Positions 1-9,617 of a stretch of DNA of 64,000 bases are shown here, one piece after another. The notes beneath the pieces are model-generated. The model did not search any database and was not told the origin of the DNA. It worked only from the letters and a program-made list of their open reading frames with translations. This DNA is from Vicia villosa (lineage: Eukaryota > Streptophyta > Magnoliopsida > Fabales > Fabaceae), in assembly GCF_029867415.1 (NCBI RefSeq), contig NW_026706160.1, forward strand, positions 186,001-250,000, in the 5' to 3' direction. Position 1 is the first letter of the stretch; each line of letters begins with the position of its first letter. Made by a program: the position numbers and the translations under genes.

Positions 1-495
1 TGGAACAAAGTGATGTCTTCTATAAGACTACCTGAAAAGGTTTCTGGAATGAATATGAAAATTTGTCTTAAAAAAGACTACCTGAAAAGGTTCTTAGAAA
101 GGATAGAAATTTGTCTTAGAGAAGACCACCTAGAAAGGCTCTTAGCAAAGGATGAGGAATGTCTTAAAGAAGACTACCTGGAAAGGCTGAAAAATGTCTT
201 AAAAAGACTACCTAAAAAAGGTTCTTAGAAAGGACAATGAATATCTTAGAAAAGACTACCTAGAAAGGTTCTTAGAATGTGTTAAGGAAGGCTACCTGAA
301 GAGGTTCTTGAAAAGGATGACAATTTGTCTTAAAGAAGACTACCTAGAAAGGTTCTTAGAAAAAGAATGTCTTAAATAAGACTACCTAAAAAGGTTCTTA
401 GAAAGGATCGTAGGATTTGTCTTAAAGAAGACTACCTGAAAAGGTTTCTAGAAAGGATCGTGAGATTTGTCTTAAAGAAGACTACCTAAAAAGGT
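1..495. repeat. Tandem array of short (about 40-50 bp) monomers
   Basis: About ten imperfect copies of a unit containing GACTACCTGAAAAGG followed by TTCTTAGAAAGGA and TGTCTTAAAGAA. Spacing varies through small indels. The 11-mer ACCTGAAAAGG also occurs in the 3' UTR of the complete Ogre element (18661-18750), so the array may be a minisatellite grown from a Tat/Ogre 3' UTR. It is open in one frame for 72 codons only because the unit lacks stops; I do not treat that as a gene. The array probably continues left of the window. Confidence 0.8.
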
Positions 496-2425
496 ATGGT
501 GTGATGTATCAACCAATGTATGTAATGCATGACTTATGTATATTGCATGATGCTCCGATGATAGGTTGTTGATAACCAAAGCGTATATAGCTTGCTGGAG
601 TTGTAAGTTTGTTTGATAAGTTGGGGTGTGATGCTAACGCGACTTCCCCATACCTTTTTTGGAACTTTGAAGATCGTAGTTAGGAGGAAGATTTGTTCGA
701 TGTTGTAAAGTGTGAGAACGCCTTTTCCTTTTGCTGTGCGCCTTGCCCCGGTTTGACCTTTTGAAATACTCCACGCCTTTAACCTTTTGCGGTTCTCCAC
801 ACCTTACGGATTTGATATCCAATGCCCCAATGTTTTTCGTGGAAAATATGCCCCTGTTCTCCAAGCCATGACAGAGGTGCCCCGAGAAAATACCTTGTCA
901 TGTGCTTCGACATTTAAATTGAAGGGTATGCTCTTGATCTCCAGGATATGGAGGGTTATCCGTAGTGTTCTTGCATTCTTCCCATGTTTGACATGCCCCT
1001 GTTTGTTATTGCTTAGAGATGTGCCCCAAGTCAATTGAACCTTAGGAAGAACGCCCCTAGTAAATAGGATCTTTGGTTGTATGCCCCTGTGATCCTTCAA
1101 ATTTTGCCCCTGTTTAGGAGAACCCCCTAGATGTGGTTCCCCCATTCCAGAGTCTTTATTAGAAATGATCGCCTTTGATTAAACTAATTTCGAGATCTCC
1201 TTGATGCTAAGTGTATATTCGTAGATGACATTGTACCCTTTGAGAAGTAACCCCAATGTAATGCGTATGCAAGTTTTGGAATCGAAGTCCGTTATGAATT
1301 AGGACTTGATGATTAGAAATGAATTTTTGAAGAAACGTAGTGATTAGAAATAGTTTTAACAAACCTAGGGGTCAGTATAACAAAATCCTGCTTAATATGC
1401 TTTCGTAGTTGACCTCGCCTCAATTAGGACTTTTGAATGTTGTAATTTGGCCTGGTTCATGTTTTAAGAAACAATGGATATAAGGCTCAAAATTTTATTT
1501 ATCCCACCCCTTTCTCCTTGATGTTCTCCAGATCCTAAAATTCGCCCAATCCAATGGTTGCGCTTTGTTTGTAAGAGAATCGTTTCAGTTTCGATATTGA
1601 GCAGAAGCCTTAGTAGAGATCCAAGCACCGATGAAGAATGTTGTAGAGATCCAAGCATTGTTTGTGAAGCCTAGATGATTTAGTAGTCACAAGATTATCC
1701 TTTGTATTTCGCCTTTGTTTTGTTTTTATCCGTTAATTTTGCATGAACCAATTCCTTCGAATTTGATTCATCGGGACGCCCTAATTTTTGCCTAAGTCAT
1801 TTTGTTTTCTTTCATGGAATTTTCATTCTGACTTAGCGGGCGCTTTTTCTCCTTGGATATTGAATATTGTGGCTGCCATGTTGACTTTGATTTGTAAGCT
1901 TCGACTTTGATACTTCCTCGATCTTGAATGATGTATTGAGGAAGAAGATGTCGTGAATATTATCCCCATTGCTTCCTCAATCTTGGATGAACGCTAGGAA
2001 GTAGATATGCTTGAACCTTTGCTTTGCTTGATCCTTATGCTTGAACCTTTGCTTTAACCTTGCTTGGATTGACCGATTCTCTTGACAACCAAAATACACC
2101 ATTGAATTAACCGAAATCTACCCTGCCCCTGGTTGAAATCAAGGTTTATTTGAAAAAGTAGAAACAAACTCCAACTCCTGGCTCGAGGGGGTGACGAGGG
2201 ATTAACATCCTTATATCCCCACTGTTTGGGAATTGAAACAATGCATGTACATCGTCGGTTCGGTCTTACCTTGAAAGCATATGTTTAGCTGGACTTAGTT
2301 ATTTGTATTCGTCATTCTCCCTTAAGTTTGTTAATAATCCTAATTTTGAAATTGAAAATAGCATAGAAGTGTGCAAGTGGAAAGTCTTAGTAGTGAGCGA
2401 ATGTATTGACTCCAAAACCTGCATG
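496..2425 (-). other. Non-coding retroelement-derived DNA, probably internal region of a minus-strand Tat-like element
   Basis: No credible coding sequence is seen. Between about 740 and 1110 the block TGCCCC (GGGGCA on the minus strand) returns about nine times at intervals of 25-60 bp, often as CAGGGGCA, which resembles the Ogre polypurine-tract core ATAGGGGCAAC. The rest has no recognisable domain. Assignment to the element whose LTR is at 33900-36659 rests on continuity across later insertions and is inference. Confidence 0.4.
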
Positions 2426-2430
2426 GTCAT

Positions 2431-3635
2431 TGAAGGATAGAAAAACACTTAGAAAGGGGGGGTTTGAATAAGTGTAGCTTTAAAAACTTGACAGATAAAA
2501 TAAATTGCACAGTTATTTTTATCCTGGTTCGTTGTTAACTAAACTACTCCAGTCCACCCCCGCAGAGATGATTTACCTCAACTGAGGATTTAATCCACTA
2601 ATCGCACGGATTACAATGGTTCTCCACTTAGTCAGCAACTAAGTCTTCCAGAGTCTTCTGATCACACACTGATCACTCCAGGAACAACTGCTTAGATACC
2701 CTCTAAGACTTTCTAGAGTATACTGATCCACACGATCACTCTAGTTACAACCTGCTTAGATACCCTCTAAGACTTCCTAGAGTATTCTGATCCACACGAT
2801 CACTCTAGTTCCTTACAACTTAATGTAATCAATTCTAAGAGTATTACAATTGCTTCTTAAAATCTATAATCACAAACTGTGATATTTCTCTTAACGTTTA
2901 AGCTTAATCTCACTAATATATTACAACAGCAATGTAGTGAGCTTTGATGAAGATGAAGATTCTGAGCTTTGAATAGAACAGAGTTTCAGCAAGTTAATAT
3001 GAGTTGTTTTGTTCAGAATCGTTAACCTTGCTTCTCATCAGAACTTCATATTTATAGGCGTTGGAGAAGATGACCGTTGAGTGCATTTAATGCTTTGCGT
3101 GTTCCGTACAGCATCGCATTTAATGTTATACGCTTTTGTCAACTACCTCGAGCCTTGTTCACGCTGTGTCTACTGACGTTGCCTATAATAGCTTTTAACG
3201 TTCCTTTTGTCAGTCAGCGTAGCTTGCCACTTGTACTTCCTTCTGATCTGATGTTTGTGAATACAACGTTTGAATATCATCAGAGTCAAACAGCTTGGTG
3301 CAAAGCATCTTCTGATCTTCTGACCTTGAAGTGCTTCTGAGCGTGATACCATCAGAACTTCAGTGCTTCTGATCTCATGTTCTTCTGATGCTTCCATAGA
3401 CCCATGTTCTGATTCTGCTTCGACCATCTTCTGATGTCTTGCCAGACCATGTTCTGATGTTGCATGCTGAACCCTTTGAGACAAAGCTTCTGAGCGCTGA
3501 ATTATGCATACTCTTTATATATTTTCTGAAAAGGAAATTGCATTGGATTAGAGTACCATATTATCTTAGGCAAAATTCATATTATTGTTATCATCAAAAC
3601 TAAGATAATTGATCAGAACAAATCTTGTTCTAACA
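2431..3635 (-). mobile_element. Solo LTR of a Ty1/copia element, SIRE/Maximus type
   Basis: Read on the minus strand it begins TGTTAGAACAAG and ends TATCCTTCA, with the usual TG...CA ends. It is flanked by a perfect 5-bp duplication GTCAT at 2426-2430 and 3636-3640. No internal retroelement sequence is attached, so LTR-LTR recombination has left a solo LTR of 1205 bp. The start sequence, length and TTCTGATG-rich interior resemble legume SIRE/Maximus LTRs from memory; no search was run. Inside are two copies of a 66-bp unit around 2690-2820. Confidence 0.8.
3240..3500. repeat. Cluster of TTCTGA(TG) motifs in the copia LTR
   Basis: TTCTGA or its complement TCAGAA recurs about ten times in 260 bp at irregular spacing. 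It is a dispersed motif cluster rather than a regular tandem repeat. In LTR orientation it lies in the 5' part, where a promoter/enhancer would be expected. Confidence 0.6.
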
Positions 3636-3640
3636 GTCAT

Positions 3641-4157
3641 CCCATAAGAATTGCTAATCCGAAGGTACAACTTTTATCTTGAGTGACATTTAGCGATCAG
3701 AGGGGTTGAAGTTCTGACATCTTAAACACCTATTAATCTCATAGACAATCTTCTTTGTAAATCCATTGACCTTGTTTTACTCCTTAGTTCCTAGACTTGT
3801 ATAAGTAAAAAGGGTAACCTCGGATTTTCCTTGGGCACGTCAAACCTGTCGGGAATAAATTGTTAGCGGTGGGTTTTCGTCGTATCGGAACTTCATGAGT
3901 TTCCTTTTACTGAACCTCTTTTGCTTTTTCTAAGGATAGTATCACACCATTCGCAATCTTCGGAGTCTGTAAATTGATATAGAAAACATATGACCCTTTG
4001 GCCCATTGGTGGGGGAGTTAACATATGTCGCCTTCCCTCCATCGTAGTTGCGCATCTTTGTTCAGGATATTGCCCCAGTTGGACAAACCCTTGCCCCTCA
4101 AGTTGTCGTTGAGCGTCTTTGTAAGTTTTGCTATGTTAATAGATGAACCCCTTATGA
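3641..4157. other. Non-coding interval between the copia solo LTR and the Ogre
   Basis: Continuous with 2425 before the solo LTR inserted and with 25211 before the Ogre inserted. It contains TTGCCCC blocks like those at 740-1110. No gene or RNA is seen. Confidence 0.5.
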
Positions 4158-4727
4158 CTAGATGTTATACCCCAAAATTTGCCCGCATCTTTTTCAAAAA
4201 AAGAAGGCAACAGACTTCTGTCTAAAAATTGGGAGTTTCATATAATCTTGGATTTTTATTCCATAAATATCCTGATTTATGAATACTTGGTTTTTTAGAA
4301 TTTTTCTTATACGGTACTTTGGCTCGCTGTTGAATTCATTTTTACGCAAACGCCAAGTACTGTTTATTACTTCACACACGCTATTTATTTTGAGATTTAT
4401 TTACAGATAAATAGTACTGACGCAATTGGTACAGACTTAAATCTTTTTGCAGGCGCAGAGTCCGGGGATTCAGACTGTACTGGTAACAAGTAAATTATTA
4501 TTAACTTTTGTTTCCCACTAATTTTTGTACTATATTCTATTATTTTCAAAAATCTTTTCCTTTCTTTTCAAATCTCTTTCTTTCAAAATCAAATCCTAAC
4601 TTTATTCTATACATCTCTTTTTTCAAACCTACCATACACTTTCTTTCAAATCCTACTTCCACTCAAATTTTCCTTTTTTTATACGGAATCACTTCATTCC
4701 CCAACGTCTCTATCCTTCTTTTCACTC

Positions 4728-4735
4728 TATAAATA
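4728..4735 (+). promoter_or_regulatory. TATA box of the 5' LTR promoter
   Basis: TATAAATA in a pyrimidine-rich setting, the only strong TATA box in the first kilobase; a weaker TTTATAAAA follows 20 bp on. A start about 30 bp downstream (near 4760) would give a leader rich in CT and CA with no ATG before 4826. The same box is present in the 3' LTR. Confidence 0.7.
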
Positions 4736-4825
4736 CCTCTCTTTTTTTATAAAATCTCACATCAAATTCTAACTCATCTCTCAAATTTCTACTTCATAGT
4801 CATTCTCTCTTCTTCCCCGGCAAAA

Positions 4826-4993
4826 ATGGCGAAGCGGATGGAAACGTGTTTTCTTATGGTCATCACCGTCGTGGTGGTAATCATGTCCTTCTCCTGTCTG
4901 CATAGTCCTGAAAAATGTGGACCTGGGTTGTTTACACTCCCAATCATCTATATGTTATTATTTGTAGCATGGGTTATTAATCGTCATTCTTAA
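4826..4993 (+). CDS. Small two-helix membrane protein ORF in the Ogre LTR (5' copy)
   Basis: 55 codons from ATG to TAA. The start context CAAAAATGGC has A at -3 and G at +4, and it is the first ATG after the predicted transcription start. The product begins MAKRMETC, has a hydrophobic stretch at residues 8-25 (core VITVVVVIM), a short polar turn HSPEKCGPG (26-34), a second hydrophobic stretch at 35-51 (core PIIYMLLFVAW) and ends NRHS. This is the pattern of a small helical-hairpin membrane protein with a basic N-terminus. The 3' LTR copy has the same length, with two codons changed and no stop or frameshift. I know no family for it. Function is unknown; alternatively it could act only as an upstream ORF on the genomic RNA. 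Confidence 0.5.
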   Translation: MAKRMETCFLMVITVVVVIMSFSCLHSPEKCGPGLFTLPIIYMLLFVAWVINRHS

Positions 4994-5319
4994 AGTTTGT
5001 CGTATCTCTTATTTCTTAATGTACCGTTTACTTATCGTACTGTTCATTATATTATGTAGTGTTTGTACTATCAGTAATAAAAGTCGTACTATTTGTCGTA
5101 CTGTTGTTTAATTATTAAGATAATATTCTGTGTGTTTTCTGCCAGTTAAATATTTATTTTTCTGTGCATTAAATGTTTTTCAGCGTTATTATCGGTAATT
5201 TTGCTCGCATACAGTATATATTATTTATTTATTTATTATGTCTGTGTTTTTCTAACAACTCATGTAAATAAATTTTCACCATTAACATAATAAAAAACAA
5301 CAACAAAAAAACAAAAAAA

Positions 5320-6062
5320 AATAACTTTGACTGTTGAATTTTCACTCTAACTGCTACATTAATACCTGAACAGTCAGTTGACAGTCAAACCCGCTGACAG
5401 TGCAATTCTCCGTGTTTTGTACCATCAATCAAATCAATCTTTTGCATTTCAAAATTCCAAGATTTTTGTTCTAGAAGTCTTCTGAATATCACATGATTAG
5501 CAGAGACTCAACACTGCACAAAAATCAGGTACGCTTAACTGTCTCCTACACGAACAATCCCTAACTAGGGTTTCTTGTTTTTTTCAAGAGAACAAGTTTT
5601 TGAGACCTCAAATGGATTTCATGGACCTCCATATATCTCAAAGTACCACCATACAAATTTTCAACCTTCAATTCGCTCAGACGCACAGTCAGCAGCTCAA
5701 ACAGTCAACAGACGACCCGTTTGACCAAAAAAGTCAACAGACAGTCAAAAATGAAATTTTTTTGTCAACATCCATATTTTGTCAAAAGATTCATCATAGG
5801 ATCATTGGTTGATCATAATTCATCTAGGAAAGATCAAAAATCAACAAAACCCTAAGTTTCAAAATTAGGGTTTTCTCCTAAAAAGTCAACTGAACTTTGA
5901 CTGGTCATAACTCTCTCATCCTTCATCCAAAAAATTCAAACCAAAGCTCATTTTGAAGGAAATTCAATTATCTTTCAAACGCAATTTTTCCCATGGTCAT
6001 TAGATTCACCATTTGAAAAATATGAACCAAGACATTACAGGTCATTTTCAAAGTCAACAAAA
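5320..6062. promoter_or_regulatory. Cluster of TTGAC (W-box type) motifs in the LTR
   Basis: About twelve TTGAC cores on the two strands within 740 bp, most of them TTGACT or TTGACC, the core bound by plant WRKY factors. They lie downstream of the TATA box, inside the predicted transcript. The 3' LTR has the same cluster. Presence is seen directly; function is inference. Confidence 0.4.
5846..5874. other. Perfect 10-bp hairpin in the transcribed part of the LTR
   Basis: AAAACCCTAA and TTAGGGTTTT form a perfect inverted repeat around a 9-nt loop. In the 3' LTR (22176-22204) both arms are unchanged while one loop base differs. Confidence 0.6.
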
Positions 6063-8821
6063 TGTCACGTTTTTCAAAAGGACACACAAGGAGCATGGAA
6101 AATCATTTTGATATGAGACCAAATACATTGGTTAGAGGACATCTTGAGGTTTCCAAAAAGTAGAAGAACTCTTTCATATGATAAAAATTGAGGGATTTAT
6201 GCCTTGTTGAAGTTGGATATTTTTTGGGAAAATGCATGAAATCAACATTGATCAAAAATGTTGTTTTTCCAAAAGGGGCCAAGTATTCATGATCCAAACA
6301 TGTTCCCCATAGTGTGAAGGGCCTCCCACGACCAAGCCAAGGCCCATAGCATTTTTGTTTCTTTTTTGGTTTAATTTTATCACATTTAAAGTTAAATTGA
6401 AAAAGAAATGATGCAAGATTTTTATCCAAAGCTTTGTCCCTTGCATGAGTCATCAAGATAGCTTATTTTCTGCAACAAAGGGAAGTACAAAGTTGGCTTG
6501 GAGCAAGAGAAGTAAAGAAGATCAAGCTTTGGTCAAAATTTCAAAGATTTTTAATATTTAAAAATCAAAAATTCAACAAAAGCAATCAATGCTTCTTGGC
6601 TTAGATTTTAAGCACATCTTAGCTTATAAATGAAGTAGTATGCTTCATCAATGTAACACACACGAAATATAGCAAGGAAATAGCATAAACTCACTTCATA
6701 TTTCAAAGAAAAATAAAAAAAAAACTTTAAATTTCGTATTTGAATTTGTAGCTAGTTTCAAAGCAAACTAAGTCCATAAATCATCTCCTGGGACTTGTTT
6801 GAGTAAGTTTAGATCAATATCCAAGTTCATAAGGGCCTGAAACTCGAGCTCTCTCACTCTCCGATTTGGTAAACTTTCATTGATTTCAAACTCTCCATTT
6901 ATGCGTTGTTATCATGTCTAATGGTTATGGTTGAGTTTATAATGATCATTAGATCAGGTTTGAACCCTAGCATGAGAGTTCTAACATCCAGAACATAGGT
7001 TGCCATTGTCAACCGTGTGTTCATGTTCTTCTTCGAATCTCTTGAATCAGGCAATTTCAGTCCAAACTAACCTCACCAATGGATTCCCAGACCTCGATTT
7101 AGGGGGGTAGGGTCTTCCTTTGGTATTTATCTAACGTATTTTTGCAGTTGGAAGATGCCCTAGCCGGAGAAGATGACCGGAATCACTGTTCCGACGGTCA
7201 ACAGATCCAGGCATGGTTGACTGATTCACGTGGCTCTTTCCAATCGTTTCATTGGCCAGTCAACAAGTACAGGGCTTGCGTGGCGGAGGGAAGAGCTATG
7301 ATTGGTTCGTTTGAATAAATCTGGGTCCCACTTCACTTAAGTTCAGAAAAAACATGGGTTGGGCCTGCACGCGTTTGCTTTTCACACACCCCTCTTGAGC
7401 CCAGTTTCCACAAAAACAACTGATTTCAGTTCAATATCCAAACTGCTTAATACACCTCCCTGCATATTTAACTAATAATTTTAATTTTTTGCATTTAATT
7501 TAAAATCAACCAATTAAAAACATAAAAAATATTTTCTTTTTACCATTAATTTGATAAAATGCTTAATTAATTTTTTCATAAAAATTTTTTATTTATCTTA
7601 ATAATTAAAATATTTTGCTTAATTAATTAGTATATATTTATATATTTGCTTTTTAATTATTTCAACCAATCAAAAAATCATAAAAAATTTGTTCTTTATA
7701 TTAAATTTAGTTTATATATTTTAGACTAATTTTGTACATATTTAGAATATTTTTCTCTTTAAGTTTAAATTATTTGTATAATTATTTGTATAATTATGTA
7801 TTATTTAACTTAATGGTTTTCAAATCAATTTCAAAAACTCCAAAAATATTAGTTTTGCTTTAAAATTAATTGACAAGCATTTTGAACATATTTTAAACTT
7901 AATTTTTAGGTTTAAATTTTATTTCCACCTCTTTCTCATTTTAATTAAATCATGCATTAATTCTAATTAAAATCAATCATCAAAAATCCAAAAAAAATAT
8001 TTCTTTTATCTTATTGCAATTTAAATTCCTAGATCAAGTGTATAGGTTGTCAAATTCATGTAAATAGCGTAGTTTACATTTCCCGCACAATCGATGTAAT
8101 AGCGTAGATTTACTTTCCGCATTTTACATTTCCGCATTTTAATTTCTGTACATATAAAACTGCGTGTATGTCAAAGATAAAAATTGAAGCGTTAGGTCAC
8201 TAACTTCAAAGATAAAATATCTGAATCAAAACACAATCACACTTGCACCTCTTAGGGTAATCCCTCTTTTACTCTTTTCAAAAATCCAAAATCAAATTCT
8301 ACTGTTTCAAATGCAAAATCGAACTTTCGTTTACATCCGGTGAAAGGAGAATTTTCTAAAGGAAATAGGAAAAAGACCTTATAACTTAGGGTAGACCTCC
8401 TAATTCGCTTGCTCAAATCAAAACAAACAAATGTCTCATATACCGTTATTTTTCAAAATAACACTTTCAAAAAAAGACAATACTTGGTATATATCCAAAC
8501 AAGGATCATTACGAAGTTAACGTTTTTTTTTTCTTCAAAAACATCTTTCGAAAGATAAAACACTTTGTATACATCCGCACAAGGATCATTACAAAGTCAA
8601 TTTACAAAAGTATTTGAAACCACATACAAGCATGTCAAGGCAAGAGAAAAGTGATTCAAAACAAGTGAGCTAAGCAAATTAAGAGCCCATGGATAACCAT
8701 GGATACAAAGGGTGCTAACACCTTCCCTTTGTATAACCAACCCCCTTACCCAGAATTTCTTAAAGGTCTTTTTTCTGTTTCTTTTATAAACCTTTCCTTA
8801 ATTGGATAAAATAAAAGTCGC

Positions 8822-8831
8822 TGGCGACTCT
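8822..8831 (+). other. PBS-like decamer inside U5
   Basis: TGGCGACTCT, identical to the first ten bases of the primer binding site at 8925, lies 90 bp before the LTR end. The 3' LTR has it at 25107-25116. The other two Tat-lineage LTRs carry its first nine bases near their ends too (33933-33941 and 39220-39228, complement). Confidence 0.75.
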
Positions 8832-8924
8832 CTGATTTTCAAAAACACAAAAGCAAAAAGAGAAGAGTGTCAGTTCGTGTATCTCTCCACGAGAGGTACG
8901 GTAAAAAACCGAGGGCGACAGAAC

Positions 8925-8942
8925 TGGCGACTCTGCTGGGGA
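8925..8942 (+). other. Primer binding site (tRNA-Arg type)
   Basis: TGGCGACTCTGCTGGGGA starts four bases after the LTR end. It begins with TGG, the complement of the tRNA CCA end. From memory this is the tRNA-Arg-type site used by legume Ogre elements. The same 18 bases occur on the minus strand at 33880-33897. Confidence 0.9.
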
Positions 8943-9617
8943 AATACTTTCTAAAAACAAAACTTTTTCAAAAGCGGTTACCTTAGAGTATAGATCACTT
9001 CGATGTTTTCAATTGCTTGACTTGATTGCTCTATTTTTCAAAGGTTTGTTTGGGTATTTGCTTGTGTGAAAGATTCTAACCCGAATCTCGAGATACCTTA
9101 AGTATGTGACAATAGACCAAGGAAACTGTACGGCATGTACCGATACGGTTGATCTGGTAGTCACCGTTAGTGCGATACTTTGGTTTATACTGATGTCCCT
9201 TGAAAACGATCAAGGAGTATGTTAGGCTTCCGAAATGTCATTAAACACTAATTTGTCTTAGAACCTTTAGTTGAATTTGACTTGTGGCCTATTAAGTGGC
9301 TAGCTTTGAAATTGATCGAAGTTAGTTATCCTCGAGGAATATTTTGATCGGCCGTCCGAGCGCCGTATTGAGATGTTGTCTCCAAGGATCATAGAACCCG
9401 AATACTAGTCTAGGACAGGTTTTAACCAACTCAACTTCAGTGGGGAGGGTATCACCTATGAACTTCATGCAAGCCTTTAAACCTAAGGCTTTTGTTTGAT
9501 TTGTTTGTGTTTGCAACATGTTTGACATCATGACATCATAAGCATCATAAGCATATCATTTTCTCACTAATCATTTCAAGGATCGTAGAGTTTACCTTTG
9601 TTCTGCTATTGCAGGTA
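8943..9617 (+). other. Ogre 5' leader, non-coding
   Basis: 675 bp without an ORF. It ends TGCTATTGCAG directly before the ORF1 start (GTAATGG), which looks like a splice acceptor. If used, ORF1 would be translated from a spliced RNA. No matching donor was identified. Confidence 0.5.

Larger units (their letters stand above)
4163..8920 (+). repeat. Ogre 5' LTR (4758 bp)
   Basis: Starts TGTTATACCCC and ends GCGACA. It matches 20492-25205 base for base over long stretches, with scattered substitutions and one large indel: about 42 bp present near 7643-7685 is absent from the 3' copy. It holds a TATA box at 4728, a 55-codon ORF at 4826, a cluster of TTGAC boxes at 5320-6060, AT-rich DNA at 7440-8000 and, near the end, the block GGGTGCTAACACCTTCCC at 8707. 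The minus-strand ORF at 6103-6456 is not credible. Divergence from the 3' LTR was not computed. Confidence 0.97.

Noticed and set aside
10..228. 72-codon ORF with repeated CLKEDYLER-type peptide
   Set aside because: It follows the tandem DNA repeat, which lacks stops by composition. There is no start context or domain.
6103..6456. Minus-strand 117-codon ORF in the Ogre 5' LTR
   Set aside because: The 3' LTR copy is cut to 79 codons by a stop, no domain is seen, and it is antisense to the transcript.
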